64,000 bases of DNA, taken from NCBI RefSeq assembly GCF_025147485.1, contig NZ_CP102263.1, forward strand, positions 2,927,501-2,991,500. Reading direction: 5' to 3'. The stretch's first letter is position 1; each line of letters opens with the position of its first letter. A program made the position numbers and the translations under genes. A model generated the notes under the pieces. That model made no database searches and had not been told where the DNA came from. It saw only the letters and a list, made by a program, of their open reading frames with translations. Below, piece by piece: positions 44,145-53,968 of this stretch. This stretch comes from Bacteroides uniformis. GTDB taxonomy: Bacteria; Bacteroidota; Bacteroidia; Bacteroidales; Bacteroidaceae.

Positions 44145-44217
44145 GCACTCTTAGCTCAGTTGGTAGAGCAACTGACTCTTAATCAGTGGGTCCAGGGTTC
44201 GAATCCCTGAGGGTGTA
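44145..44217 (+). tRNA. tRNA-Lys (anticodon CTT)
   Basis: Acceptor stem GCACTCT/AGGGTGT, D-arm GCTCAGTTGGTAGAGC, anticodon stem ACTGA/TCAGT with CTT, T-arm CAGGG/CCCTG. CCA is not encoded. It follows tRNA-Ser after 3 nt. Confidence 0.95.
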
Positions 44218-44232
44218 CAAGACAAATGCGAG

Positions 44233-44304
44233 GGTGGGTTCATCTAACGGTTAGGATACATGCCTCTCACGCATGGTATACGAGTTCGATTCTCGTACCC
44301 ACTA
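44233..44304 (+). tRNA. tRNA-Glu (anticodon CTC)
   Basis: Acceptor stem GGTGGGT/ACCCACT, anticodon stem CATGC/GCATG with CTC, T-arm ACGAG/CTCGT. CCA is not encoded. Confidence 0.95.
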
Positions 44305-44314
44305 CAAAAACAAG

Positions 44315-44350
44315 AAAGCGGTTGACTGATGAAACGGTTAACCGCTTTTT
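44315..44350 (+). terminator. Intrinsic terminator of the tRNA cluster
   Basis: AAAGCGGTT (44315-44323) pairs with AACCGCTTT (44340-44348), followed by T-rich DNA. It lies 10 nt after tRNA-Glu. Confidence 0.8.
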
Positions 44351-44403
44351 GTTTTTCATTTTTCTGTTGTAATCCGAAAATAGTTTCTATATTTGCACCC
44401 GCT

Positions 44404-44817
44404 ATGGCGAAATGTATATTCTATATCTTGTTAGGGTTGTTCCTCATATCGAAGTTCACTTCCGTTTCTGATGATATGGAGGGATGTAAGACACTCCCTA
44501 CTGCGGATGTGCATTATTTCTCCGGAGCCCAGCACAGCTTGTCGGGGGCAGATGGCAGACAATGCCAGGAAAAAGGGGAGGACGCGAATTATAATTGCCT
44601 GGCAGATGCCGGTTGCATAGGAAATACCTTCTCATTACGGCATGCCTCTTGCTCGAAATTGTTGAGGCTTAATCCGGACTTCATTGCCGCCAAGGTTGCG
44701 AGAACCCTGAAAACTCTGCTCCCGGAAGAAAAGACAACTTCTTTCCCCTTTACTTTCCATCCCCATAAGATTTCATATAGATATTATGTATATACGCTGA
44801 GGCGTATTCTTATTTAG
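44404..44817 (+). CDS. Small hypothetical protein with N-terminal hydrophobic helix
   Basis: A 137-residue open frame from ATG 44404 (the frame is open from 44329, but that part overlaps the terminator). One hydrophobic segment ([18 protein letters not shown]), then a Cys-containing polar part without known motif. A promoter (TTG 44367-44369, 18 nt, TATATTTG 44388-44395) ends only 8 nt before the ATG, so the message would be almost leaderless, or the promoter serves the DedA gene behind. Coding status is uncertain. Confidence 0.45.
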   Translation: MAKCIFYILLGLFLISKFTSVSDDMEGCKTLPTADVHYFSGAQHSLSGADGRQCQEKGEDANYNCLADAGCIGNTFSLRHASCSKLLRLNPDFIAAKVARTLKTLLPEEKTTSFPFTFHPHKISYRYYVYTLRRILI

Positions 44818-44912
44818 TACTTTCCCTTCCTCTCTTTCGGGAGCCAGAGAGATTGCCCGTCTCCCCATGCCGAGTTTTTCTCTATTTTTTAAGTACTGAT
44901 AATCAATATATA

Positions 44913-45560
44913 ATGGATTTTCTATTAGATTTTATTCTCCATATCGATCAGTATATGATTGATATAGTGCAGGAATATCATATGTGGGCGTATGCCATAT
45001 TGTTTCTGATTATTTTCTGCGAAACGGGGCTGGTGGTCACACCTTTCCTGCCGGGCGATTCCCTGCTTTTTGTGGCGGGAGCTATTGCCGCACTGCCCGA
45101 CATGCCTCTCGAGGTCAATGTGCTGGCTTTGATATTGTTTGTTGCCGCGGTATTGGGCGACTCTTGCAACTACATGATAGGGCATTTCTTCGGGCAAAGG
45201 CTCTTCAATAATCCCGATTCCAGAATATTCAAGCAAAGCCATCTCGACAAGACCCATGAGTTCTATAAGAAGTATGGAGGCAAGACAATTATCATAGCCC
45301 GTTTTGTGCCTATCGTCCGTACGTTTGCGCCATTCGTGGCGGGGATGGGTAAGATGCATTACTATTACTTCATGCTGTACAACCTGATTGGGGGCGCCTG
45401 CTGGATTGCCATCTTCTGTTATGCGGGTTATTTCTTCGGTGACCTTCCGTTTGTACAAGAGAACCTCAAACTGCTGATTGTGGCCATTATTGTGGTTTCC
45501 ATACTGCCGGCCGTGGTAGAAGTGCTGCGTGCAAGACTGAAACAACGAAAACAAAAATAA
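44913..45560 (+). CDS. DedA/VTT-family membrane protein
   Basis: A 215-residue inner-membrane protein (start ATG 44913; the frame upstream is open but shows no family residues). DedA motifs: [21 protein letters not shown] and the conserved F.R..P..R in [20 protein letters not shown], then GGACWIAIF. Family members are linked to lipid (undecaprenyl phosphate) turnover across the membrane and to membrane homeostasis. Forms a run with the phosphate genes downstream. Confidence 0.92.
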   Translation: MDFLLDFILHIDQYMIDIVQEYHMWAYAILFLIIFCETGLVVTPFLPGDSLLFVAGAIAALPDMPLEVNVLALILFVAAVLGDSCNYMIGHFFGQRLFNNPDSRIFKQSHLDKTHEFYKKYGGKTIIIARFVPIVRTFAPFVAGMGKMHYYYFMLYNLIGGACWIAIFCYAGYFFGDLPFVQENLKLLIVAIIVVSILPAVVEVLRARLKQRKQK

Positions 45561-45588
45561 ATTAATATACTTAGTACATTTATCCATT

Positions 45589-46236
45589 ATGAAGAATTCT
45601 TTTTTTAGCCGGTTCACACCGAAAGAACCGAAATTCTTTCCTTTGCTGAAGCAATTGTCTGAGATTTTATTGTCCTCGTCGGCTCTGTTGATAGAAATAT
45701 TGGGCCATGACTCGCCTGAGAAGAGGGCGGAAGATTATAAACGAATCAAAGATTTGGAGCGCGAGGGCGATAAGCTGACCAATCTGATTCTGGATGAACT
45801 GGGCACTACTTTCATTACTCCTTTTGACCGGGAGGATATCCATGACCTGGCTTCGGGCATGGATGATGTGATTGATGGAATAAACAGCTGTGCCAAGCGT
45901 ATCACTATCTATAATCCGCATCCTATTTCGGACAAGGGGAAAGAGCTGGGACATATGGTTCAACAAGAAGCGGCCCTCATCGGCCAGGCCATGGATGAAC
46001 TGGAGGCATTCCGCAAGAGTCCGGATAAGCTGCGCGCATATTGCAACCAGCTGCATGACATAGAAAACCGGGCAGATGATATTTATGAATTTTTCATCAC
46101 CAGGCTTTTTGAAGAAGAGAAGGACTGCATTGAACTCATCAAAATCAAGGAGATTATGTATGAGTTGGAAAAAACGACGGACGCAGCCGAACACGTGGGC
46201 AAGATTTTGAGGAGCCTGATTGTGAAATACGCATAA
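45589..46236 (+). CDS. DUF47 (PhoU-like) phosphate-transport accessory protein
   Basis: A 215-residue helical cytosolic protein: FFSRFTPKEPKFFPLLKQL at the start, PFDREDIHDLASGMDDVIDGI, KIKEIMYELEKTTDAAEHVG near the end, as in DUF47/PhoU-like proteins that accompany PiT transporters. The PiT gene follows after 12 nt. Probably regulates phosphate uptake. Confidence 0.93.
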   Translation: MKNSFFSRFTPKEPKFFPLLKQLSEILLSSSALLIEILGHDSPEKRAEDYKRIKDLEREGDKLTNLILDELGTTFITPFDREDIHDLASGMDDVIDGINSCAKRITIYNPHPISDKGKELGHMVQQEAALIGQAMDELEAFRKSPDKLRAYCNQLHDIENRADDIYEFFITRLFEEEKDCIELIKIKEIMYELEKTTDAAEHVGKILRSLIVKYA

Positions 46237-46248
46237 ACGAACGGACGC

Positions 46249-47262
46249 ATGGAACTATTAGTGATTATCATTGTACTGGCTCTGATATTCGATTATATCA
46301 ACGGTTTTCATGATGCGGCCAATTCTATTGCCACCATTGTGTCTACCAAAGTGCTTACACCGTTTCAGGCGGTGATATGGGCGGCTTTCTTCAATTTTGT
46401 GGCCTTTTTCATCGCCAAGTGTGTCATCGGCGGTTTCGGCATTGCCAACACCGTATCGAAAACGGTGATGGAGCCTTACATTACTTTGCCTATCATTCTG
46501 GCCGGCGTGATTGCGGCTATTGCCTGGAATCTGTTCACTTGGTGGAAGGGAATCCCTTCCTCTTCTTCGCACACGCTTATCGGAGGTTTTGCCGGAGCTG
46601 CCATCATGGCACACGGTTTTGAGGCCATCCAGTTGAGTATCATTCTGAAGATTGCGGCATTCATTTTTCTGGCTCCCTTGATTGGTATGGTGGTGGCATT
46701 CGGTTTTACGTTGTTGGTCTTGTACATTTGCCGCAGGGCGCATCCCCATACGGCCGAGGTGTGGTTCAAGAAACTGCAGCTGGTGTCTTCGGCTTTGTTC
46801 AGCATCGGGCACGGTCTGAATGATTCACAGAAGGTAATGGGTATCATTGCTGCGGCTATGATAGCCGGACATTCGGAAGGACTGGGAATGGGGATAAACA
46901 GTATTGATGACCTGCCGGACTGGGTGGCATTCTCTTGTTTTACGGCCATTTCACTCGGTACCATGTCCGGCGGGTGGAAGATTGTGAAGACCATGGGGAC
47001 TAAGATTACGAAGGTGACGCCACTGGAAGGGGTGATTGCGGAAACTGCCGGTGCGTTTACGCTTTATCTGACGGAGTATCTGAAGATTCCGGTAAGTACG
47101 ACACACACCATTACGGGAGCTATTATCGGAGTAGGGGCCACGAAGCGGCTTTCGGCTGTGCGTTGGGGAGTTACGAAGAGTCTGATGACCGCTTGGGTGC
47201 TGACTATCCCCGTCAGTGCTTTGCTGGCAGCAGGGATTTATTGTATCGTATCCCTTTTTTAG
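46249..47262 (+). CDS. PiT-family inorganic phosphate transporter
   Basis: A 337-residue inner-membrane protein with about ten helices. Both repeats of the PiT signature are seen: FDYINGFHDAANSIAT near residue 14 and the later IGHGLNDSQKVMG, with SLGTMSGGWKIVKTMG and STTHTITGAIIGVG. It imports phosphate (or metal phosphate) with H+ or Na+. Confidence 0.95.
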   Translation: MELLVIIIVLALIFDYINGFHDAANSIATIVSTKVLTPFQAVIWAAFFNFVAFFIAKCVIGGFGIANTVSKTVMEPYITLPIILAGVIAAIAWNLFTWWKGIPSSSSHTLIGGFAGAAIMAHGFEAIQLSIILKIAAFIFLAPLIGMVVAFGFTLLVLYICRRAHPHTAEVWFKKLQLVSSALFSIGHGLNDSQKVMGIIAAAMIAGHSEGLGMGINSIDDLPDWVAFSCFTAISLGTMSGGWKIVKTMGTKITKVTPLEGVIAETAGAFTLYLTEYLKIPVSTTHTITGAIIGVGATKRLSAVRWGVTKSLMTAWVLTIPVSALLAAGIYCIVSLF

Positions 47263-47318
47263 AAGTGCTGCCGCATAAAAAATAGACGGGTTCGTTTTAT
47301 TTTGCATGAGGTTTGCAC

Positions 47319-47326
47319 TATCTTTG
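47319..47326 (+). promoter_or_regulatory. -7 box before the AspT-type transporter
   Basis: TATCTTTG 30 nt before the TTG start; no perfectly spaced TTTG is seen (the nearest at 47301 is 14 nt away), so it is a partial match to the Bacteroides promoter. Confidence 0.4.
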
Positions 47327-47355
47327 CAGCCTGAAACTGTAAAATAGAATGCACA

Positions 47356-49026
47356 TTGGACTGGCTATATAGTTTATTCGTCGAGCACTCCGCCTTGCAG
47401 GCGGTTGTGGTACTCTCACTGATTTCCGCTATCGGATTGGGATTGGGGAAGATACATGTTTGCGGCATTTCATTGGGAGTGACGTTTGTATTCTTTGCCG
47501 GCATCATTGCCGGGCATTTCGGGTTGTCCATAGACCCGCAGATGCTGAATTATGCGGAAAGCTTCGGGCTGGTGATATTTGTGTATGCTTTGGGTTTGCA
47601 GGTGGGACCGGGTTTTTTCAGCTCTTTCCGTAAAGGAGGGGTACAACTGAATATGCTCGCCACGGGTGTAGTGCTTATCGGCACCCTGCTGACTGTACTG
47701 GGCAGCTATGGGTTGGGAGTATCCCTGCCGGATATGGTGGGCATACTTTGCGGTGCCACGACAAACACACCGGCACTCGGTGCGGCACAGCAGACATTGA
47801 AACAGATGGGATTGGAGTCCAGTACCCCTGCTTTGGGGTGTGCGGTGGCATATCCGCTGGGGGTGGTAGGGGTCATTCTGGCCGTACTGTTCATCCGTAA
47901 GACGCTGGCGCATAAGGAAGACCTGGAATTGAAAGAGAAGGATGACGTGAACAAGCCTTACATTGTTGCGTTCCAGGTGCACAATCCTGCCATCTTCAAC
48001 AAGAGTATCAAGGAAATAGGCGGGCTGAACAGCTATCCGAAGTTCGTGATTTCCCGCTTGTGGCGGGATGGGAATGTGAGTATTCCTACCTCGGAAAAGA
48101 TTATAAAGGAAGGTGACCGCCTGCTGGTGATTACCTCGGAGAAAAATACGCCGGCTCTGACTGTGCTTTTCGGCGAGCAGGAGCATACTGATTGGAACAA
48201 GGAAGATATAGACTGGAATGCCATAGACAGCCAGTTGATTTCGCAACGTATCGTGGTGACGCGCCCGGAGTTGAACGGCAAGAAGCTGGGTTCTCTCCAT
48301 CTGCGTAATCATTACGGTATCAATATCAGCCGGGTTTATCGTAGCGGCGTGCAGCTGCTGGCCACAGCGGAACTGACCTTGCAATTGGGTGACCGCCTGA
48401 CCGTAGTGGGCGAAGCCGCTGCTATACAAAATGTGGAGAAGGTGCTGGGCAATGCTGTGAAAAGCCTGAAGGAACCGAACTTGGTGGCGGTATTTATCGG
48501 CATTGTCATCGGTCTGGCTTTGGGAGCAATTCCTATTTCCATTCCCGGCATCAGCGCTCCCGTGCGGCTCGGATTGGCAGGAGGCCCTATCATCGTAGGT
48601 ATTCTTATCGGGACATTCGGTCCGAGGATGCACATGGTGACTTATACTACGCGCAGTGCGAACCTGATGCTCCGTGCATTGGGATTGTCTCTTTACCTGG
48701 CTTGCCTGGGACTGGATGCGGGTGCCCATTTCTTCGATACGGTATTCCGGCCGGAAGGGCTGTTATGGATTGCTACGGGTTTTGCGTTGACTGTGGTTCC
48801 GGTATTGATTATGGGTATCGTTACCTTCAAGTGGCTGAAGATAGATTTCGGAACAATGGCGGGTATGCTGTGCGGAAGCATGGCAAACCCCATGGCGCTG
48901 AACTACGCCAACGACACCATTCCGGGAGACAATCCGTCTGTAGCTTATGCTACGGTTTATCCGCTGTGCATGTTTCTACGGGTAATCATAGCCCAAGTGC
49001 TGCTCATGTTCTTCATTAATGGATAA
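47356..49026 (+). CDS. AspT/YidE-family transporter with TrkA-C domains
   Basis: A 556-residue inner-membrane protein: an N-terminal YidE/YbjL membrane block (ISAIGLGLGKIHVCGISLGVTFVFFAGI), two cytosolic TrkA-C domains (about residues 205-290 and 290-370), and a second membrane block ending in CGSMANPMALNYAND. The family contains aspartate:alanine exchangers; substrate here unknown. Start is TTG at 47356, since no ATG fits the frame and family proteins start with MDWLYSL-like sequence. Confidence 0.9.
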   Translation: MDWLYSLFVEHSALQAVVVLSLISAIGLGLGKIHVCGISLGVTFVFFAGIIAGHFGLSIDPQMLNYAESFGLVIFVYALGLQVGPGFFSSFRKGGVQLNMLATGVVLIGTLLTVLGSYGLGVSLPDMVGILCGATTNTPALGAAQQTLKQMGLESSTPALGCAVAYPLGVVGVILAVLFIRKTLAHKEDLELKEKDDVNKPYIVAFQVHNPAIFNKSIKEIGGLNSYPKFVISRLWRDGNVSIPTSEKIIKEGDRLLVITSEKNTPALTVLFGEQEHTDWNKEDIDWNAIDSQLISQRIVVTRPELNGKKLGSLHLRNHYGINISRVYRSGVQLLATAELTLQLGDRLTVVGEAAAIQNVEKVLGNAVKSLKEPNLVAVFIGIVIGLALGAIPISIPGISAPVRLGLAGGPIIVGILIGTFGPRMHMVTYTTRSANLMLRALGLSLYLACLGLDAGAHFFDTVFRPEGLLWIATGFALTVVPVLIMGIVTFKWLKIDFGTMAGMLCGSMANPMALNYANDTIPGDNPSVAYATVYPLCMFLRVIIAQVLLMFFING

Positions 49027-49080
49027 TGAAGAATGAGGGATATTATCAACTGTCAATTATCAACTATCAATTAAATAACT

Positions 49081-51069
49081 ATGGGAAATATAACTCCGGA
49101 AAGTATTGTCAATGACTTGCGTTATTTGCAATTATTATCACGCAGTTTTCCTACCATTGCTGATGCCAGTACAGAAATCATCAATCTGGAGGCCATTCTG
49201 AATCTGCCGAAAGGTACAGAGCATTTTCTGACGGATATTCATGGCGAGTATGAGGCTTTTCAGCATGTGCTGAAGAATGCATCGGGGGCAGTGAAACGTA
49301 AGGTGAACGAAATATTCGGGCATACACTGCGCGAAAGTGAGAAGAAGGAAATCTGTACGTTAATTTATTATCCGGAAGAGAAGCTGCAACTTATCAAGGA
49401 GCAGGAAACGGACCTGGATGACTGGTATTTGATAACACTGAACCAGTTGGTAAAAGTATGCCAGAACGTTTCGTCCAAATATACCCGTTCGAAAGTACGC
49501 AAGGCACTTCCAGCAGAGTTCTCGTATATCATTCAAGAGCTGTTGCACGAATCGAGCATCGAACCTAACAAACATGCCTATATCAATGTCATAATCAGTA
49601 CCATTATCTCTACGAAGCGTGCGGATGATTTTATTGTGGCGATGTGCAACCTTATCCAGCGCTTGACCATCGACTCGCTGCATATCGTGGGCGATATATA
49701 CGACCGCGGACCGGGTGCGCATATTATCATGGATACTCTCTGTGATTATCATAATTTCGACATCCAATGGGGTAACCACGATATTCTGTGGATGGGTGCC
49801 GCATCGGGTAATGATGCTTGTATAGCCAACGTAATCCGTATGTCGATGCGCTATGCCAATTTAGCAACGCTGGAGGATGGTTATGGCATCAATCTGTTGC
49901 CGCTTGCAACGTTTGCCATGGATACCTATGCGGATGACCCTTGCACCATCTTTGCGCCGAAAATGAACTTTGCCGATGCGGAATACAATGAGAAGACCTT
50001 GCGGCTGATTACACAGATGCACAAGGCGATTACGGTTATCCAGTTGAAACTGGAGGCGGAAATCATCAGCCGCCGTCCTGAGTTCGGTATGGAGAACCGG
50101 AAACTGCTGCATCTGGTGGATTTCGAGCGTGGTGTGTTTGTATACGAAGGCAAGGAATATCCGTTGCGCGATGTGAATTTCCCCACCGTAGACCCGGCGG
50201 ACCCGTATCGTCTGTCGGACGAAGAGCGCGAACTGATGCACCGGATTCATTCTTCTTTCATGAACAGCGAGAAGATGAAGAAGCACATGCGCTGCTTGTT
50301 TACGTATGGCGGCATGTATCTGGTGTGCAACAGTAACCTGCTTTATCATGCTTCCGTGCCTCTGAATGCGGACGGCAGTTTTAAACATGTCCGCATCGGC
50401 CAAAAGGAATACTGGGGACGTAAGTTGCTGAAAAAGACCGACCAGCTGATACGTACCGCTTACTTTGACGAGGACGGTTCGGACGAGAAACAGTTTGCAC
50501 TGGATTATGTCTGGTACATGTGGTGCGGACCGGATGCCCCTTCCTTCGATAAAGACAAGATGGCTACCTTTGAACGCTATTTTGTGGCCGACAAAACATT
50601 GCATAAGGAGACGAAAGGGCATTACTATGCTTTGCGCAACGAGGCTGAGGTGTGTGACCGCATTCTTGAAGAGTTCGGCGTGAAGCCGGGGCCACATTCG
50701 CATATCATCAACGGACATGTACCGGTAAAGACCATTAAAGGTGAGAAACCCATCAAAGCGGATGGTAAGCTGCTGGTGATTGACGGTGGTTTTTCAAAAG
50801 CCTATCAGCCGGAAACGGGAATTGCGGGATATACGCTGGTATATCATTCCCACGGCTTGCAGTTGGTGCAGCATGAGCCGTTCCAGAGCCGTCAGAAAGC
50901 CATTGAAGAAGGACAAGACATCAAGTCTACAACCCTGGTTGTCGAATTCAATTCGCAGCGTATGATGGTGAAGGATACGGATAAAGGAAGTGAACTCGTT
51001 ACGCAGATTCAGGATTTGATGAAACTGCTGGTGGCGTATAGGACGGGGCTGATTAAGGAGAAACAATAA
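49081..51069 (+). CDS. fbp: Fructose-1,6-bisphosphatase, class III
   Basis: A 662-residue cytosolic enzyme that hydrolyses fructose-1,6-bisphosphate to fructose 6-phosphate for gluconeogenesis. It shows metallophosphatase motifs: DIHGEYEAF near residue 57, GDIYDRGPGAH near 203, WGNHDILWMGAASG near 230 and INGHVPVK near 543. Length matches the Firmicutes/Bacteroidetes class III enzyme. Confidence 0.96.
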   Translation: MGNITPESIVNDLRYLQLLSRSFPTIADASTEIINLEAILNLPKGTEHFLTDIHGEYEAFQHVLKNASGAVKRKVNEIFGHTLRESEKKEICTLIYYPEEKLQLIKEQETDLDDWYLITLNQLVKVCQNVSSKYTRSKVRKALPAEFSYIIQELLHESSIEPNKHAYINVIISTIISTKRADDFIVAMCNLIQRLTIDSLHIVGDIYDRGPGAHIIMDTLCDYHNFDIQWGNHDILWMGAASGNDACIANVIRMSMRYANLATLEDGYGINLLPLATFAMDTYADDPCTIFAPKMNFADAEYNEKTLRLITQMHKAITVIQLKLEAEIISRRPEFGMENRKLLHLVDFERGVFVYEGKEYPLRDVNFPTVDPADPYRLSDEERELMHRIHSSFMNSEKMKKHMRCLFTYGGMYLVCNSNLLYHASVPLNADGSFKHVRIGQKEYWGRKLLKKTDQLIRTAYFDEDGSDEKQFALDYVWYMWCGPDAPSFDKDKMATFERYFVADKTLHKETKGHYYALRNEAEVCDRILEEFGVKPGPHSHIINGHVPVKTIKGEKPIKADGKLLVIDGGFSKAYQPETGIAGYTLVYHSHGLQLVQHEPFQSRQKAIEEGQDIKSTTLVVEFNSQRMMVKDTDKGSELVTQIQDLMKLLVAYRTGLIKEKQ

Positions 51070-51070
51070 T

Positions 51071-52357
51071 TTATAATTTCAGTATCGTCACCCCGCCCTC
51101 TACAATGATGCCTTTGTCATAGGTTTTCCCTTGGGTGTAGTAGCGGCTGCCGCCATAACCGCCGGTGAGGAATATGCCAAAGCGCTCGGTCAGGTGGTAT
51201 TCCAGATTGACACGTGCCTGGAGGGCATAGAGACGTGCCGGAATGCCGTAGTCCTTGTTCTTGAAGGTTTCTATATGTTGGTATCCCAGATCTCCGCTGA
51301 TGAACAGCTGTTTGTAGAGCGGTAATTCAAGACCGGCACGGTAGAAGAGGGCAGCGGAAAACTTATCGCCAAAATCCAGATAATGGGTACCGCCACCGAG
51401 GATGGTATAGAAGAGCCGGTTCTTGAAACGGGCACCTACATTCAGCTTGGTGGCATTACCACCGAAAAACATCAGTTGAACTTTTGTTTGGGGATTGGCA
51501 TTGACTAATCCCAACTGGAAACCATCTAATTTTTCTTTGTAGTAGTTGAATAGACCTATTTGAAGCCCTTTGGCACGTATGGCCATATTGGCAGCGCCTA
51601 TTTGTAATCCTCGGGCTGTACCACCCACCACATTGCCCAGGCCGGAAACCTGAACACCGGTCATATCTCCGGCGGTGATGTTAGTAAGGGCGGACATCTG
51701 CATGCCATTCAAGTCTTCACCGATTACACTTAGCAGGCCGGCCCCTGAAAATCCTTTGAAATTTCCACCGGAAATATTGGCGAGTCCGGCAAAGTGTATG
51801 CCGGAAGCACCTTCTCCGCTGATATTCAACAGGCCGCCTATGGAGGCGCCACGATTATAGTCCCCACTGATGTTTGCCAGACCGGAAATGATGACGCCTT
51901 GCGCATGGTTTCCGGTGATACCTACCAGTCCCGAAACGGATACTCCGATAAGGCTGTTGCCATTGATGTTGGTAATTCCTGCTATCTGCATGCCTCGCAT
52001 GCTTCCCCCCACCATATTTGACAGACCTGCCATCTGTACACCGTTCACATCCCTGCCGGTTACACTGCCAAGAATATTCATGCCGAGGCCATTCAGACGG
52101 TTCATGGAGGAGAACACACCCAGATTGAAGCAGGTGCTTCCTATGGTATCAGTCCGCTGTGTGGAGATGTTTTTCCATAAGGAGATATTGATACCTACCG
52201 GGCCATGGTCTGTTCGTGGAGAGCGTTGTTTCCGGAAAGATTTCTCGGAGGATTTCTGAATCGTATCCGGCTGTACGCTGCCCGGATTATGTTCTTGGGC
52301 AAGAGCTGTCCCTGCAAAAAGCAGGGACACAAGGAGGAGGGAAAGGTTTCGTTTCAT
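51071..52357 (-). CDS. LA_2272-family surface repeat protein
   Basis: A 428-residue exported protein. Signal peptide ends GTALAQ. Residues about 90-260 are a run of about eight 23-residue repeats of the form G..V.GL.NI.G....G...(AGLANISGG, VSGLVGITGN, ISGLANISGD), followed by a beta-rich C-terminal domain ending in GVTILKL, probably an outer-membrane barrel. Family role unknown. It is 8 nt after the sulfatase gene, so in one operon. Confidence 0.8.
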   Translation of the reverse strand: MKRNLSLLLVSLLFAGTALAQEHNPGSVQPDTIQKSSEKSFRKQRSPRTDHGPVGINISLWKNISTQRTDTIGSTCFNLGVFSSMNRLNGLGMNILGSVTGRDVNGVQMAGLSNMVGGSMRGMQIAGITNINGNSLIGVSVSGLVGITGNHAQGVIISGLANISGDYNRGASIGGLLNISGEGASGIHFAGLANISGGNFKGFSGAGLLSVIGEDLNGMQMSALTNITAGDMTGVQVSGLGNVVGGTARGLQIGAANMAIRAKGLQIGLFNYYKEKLDGFQLGLVNANPQTKVQLMFFGGNATKLNVGARFKNRLFYTILGGGTHYLDFGDKFSAALFYRAGLELPLYKQLFISGDLGYQHIETFKNKDYGIPARLYALQARVNLEYHLTERFGIFLTGGYGGSRYYTQGKTYDKGIIVEGGVTILKL

Positions 52358-52365
52358 ACTTTTTT

Positions 52366-53913
52366 CTATATTTCGTCCGGCCAGGGAGCTGGTTGGCGGG
52401 TGGCACGCAACAGAGGGCGCTGCGCATCCACAGACCGGAGGTAATTACTTAATTTCCGTGACAACTCTTTGACAACTTCAGGCTTCTCTCGGGCCATATC
52501 ATGTTTTTCACTGATGTCGGCGGGGATGTTGAAAAGTTCCCGTCTACCGTCACCGAAATAATACACCAGCTTCCACTCGCCCGAACGGATGGAGCAAGTG
52601 GCTCCGATGCCCGGGCCGGAAGGACCCCAGCTATTGGGATAATGCCAGTAGATATCACGGTCTTTCATTTTACCTTTTCCGGTGAGCAATGGCATGAAAC
52701 TGATGCCGTCGCGTTGCTGTACGGTTGTATAGTTGTCTACGCCTGCCATCTCAAGGATGGTGGGGAAGAAGTCCTCTATCATCAGGTAATGGTCGCATTG
52801 GGTTTGGGGCGCTACGATGCCCGGCCAGCGGACAATCATCGGTTCACGTATGCCTCCTTCGTAGGCGGAACCTTTACCACTGTTGAGCGGATAGTTCTGG
52901 ACATGCAGTTGTCCGGCGCGGGTATGGGCCGCCAAACCGCCATTGTCGGACATGAAGATGAGGATAGTGTTTTCCGTCAGGTTGTTCTTGTCCAGATAAT
53001 CCATAATGTCTCCCAGACTTTTGTCCATACCCTCAATGAGAGTAGCATAGGCAGCTTCTACCGGAGGAAGGCCTTTGTCCAGGTACTTCTGGTAGAAACG
53101 CATGTCAGGTTGTATAGGGGTATGGATGGCATAGTGTGCCATGTACAGAAAGAATGGCTTGTCAGTCTGCTGTGCATCGTCCAGGGCCTTCATGGCCTCT
53201 ATGGTAAGGGCTTCACTTAGGAAAGTGTCGGTTCCATGATATTTCTCCAGACCGGGTACGGCAGCCAGCGGGCTTTTACCGTCTGTTTTGTTGCCGAAAT
53301 TCTCCTTGCCATAGTAGCTGGCAGGTGAACCGGCAGCATGTCCGGCTATGTTCACTTCAAACCCCATTTTCAACGGGTCGGCTCCGGGAGTGCCTTCAGC
53401 ACCGAAGTGGGCTTTTCCGCAATGAATGGTGTGATAGCCATGGTCTTTGAGCACTTCGGCCAGGGAGGTGACTTGTGTGGTCCGTTCCACGCCAGGCTCT
53501 TGACAAATGCCGTTAACGTTCCATTCCGGATAAATCATGACCGAGTCGGGTTGTTCATGGGTAGTGTTCTTGCGGAGGGTCCAACTGGTGACTCGATGCC
53601 TGGCAGCATTCATTCCCGTAAAAAGGCTGACACGCGTAGGTGAACTGATGCTGCATGCATAGGCCTGCGTAAACATTTTGCCTTGTGTAGCCATCCGTTC
53701 CATGTTGGGAGTATGGTACGTATCGTTGTACTTGGTACGCTGTGTCCAAAAGGGGAGGGACGTGTCTTGCCATCCCATGTCATCCACTAGGAACAGAATG
53801 ATGTTTGGCTGCTCTTTTGGAGCAGGTACGGCATCCCCAGGCGGCATGCCATACGCTTCTCCCGCCATTCCGCATATCGGAAGCATGGCGGATAATAATA
53901 ATTCGTTTCTCAT
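52366..53913 (-). CDS. Sulfatase (serine-type, S1 family)
   Basis: A 515-residue exported sulfatase with signal peptide. Metal site LFLVDDMGWQD near residue 41 and the activation motif SISSPTRVSLFTG near residue 110. The key residue of S-x-P-x-R is Ser, to be converted to formylglycine by a radical-SAM maturase (anSME), as in anaerobes. Also HCGKAHFG and FMSDNGG metal motifs. It releases sulfate from sulfated sugars; substrate unknown. Confidence 0.92.
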   Translation of the reverse strand: MRNELLLSAMLPICGMAGEAYGMPPGDAVPAPKEQPNIILFLVDDMGWQDTSLPFWTQRTKYNDTYHTPNMERMATQGKMFTQAYACSISSPTRVSLFTGMNAARHRVTSWTLRKNTTHEQPDSVMIYPEWNVNGICQEPGVERTTQVTSLAEVLKDHGYHTIHCGKAHFGAEGTPGADPLKMGFEVNIAGHAAGSPASYYGKENFGNKTDGKSPLAAVPGLEKYHGTDTFLSEALTIEAMKALDDAQQTDKPFFLYMAHYAIHTPIQPDMRFYQKYLDKGLPPVEAAYATLIEGMDKSLGDIMDYLDKNNLTENTILIFMSDNGGLAAHTRAGQLHVQNYPLNSGKGSAYEGGIREPMIVRWPGIVAPQTQCDHYLMIEDFFPTILEMAGVDNYTTVQQRDGISFMPLLTGKGKMKDRDIYWHYPNSWGPSGPGIGATCSIRSGEWKLVYYFGDGRRELFNIPADISEKHDMAREKPEVVKELSRKLSNYLRSVDAQRPLLRATRQPAPWPDEI

Positions 53914-53968
53914 TTAGATAATAATTTAGAAAGGGTTAGATAGGTTGTAGTTTAATTGTTTTTTTACA

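Noticed and set aside
43945..44148. Minus-strand 67-codon frame overlapping tRNA-Ser (LAEAGGFEPPVRLPV).
   Set aside because: This is the well-known false protein made from a tRNA read in antisense.
44052..44304. tRNA cluster as integration site of a mobile element.
   Set aside because: No integrase gene abuts the tRNAs and no repeated tRNA 3' end was seen; the recombinase at 40731 fits the promoter inversion instead.
47470..48729. A 419-codon minus-strand frame opposite the AspT-type transporter.
   Set aside because: Shadow frame; His/Gln-rich composition without domains, and the plus-strand gene is well supported.
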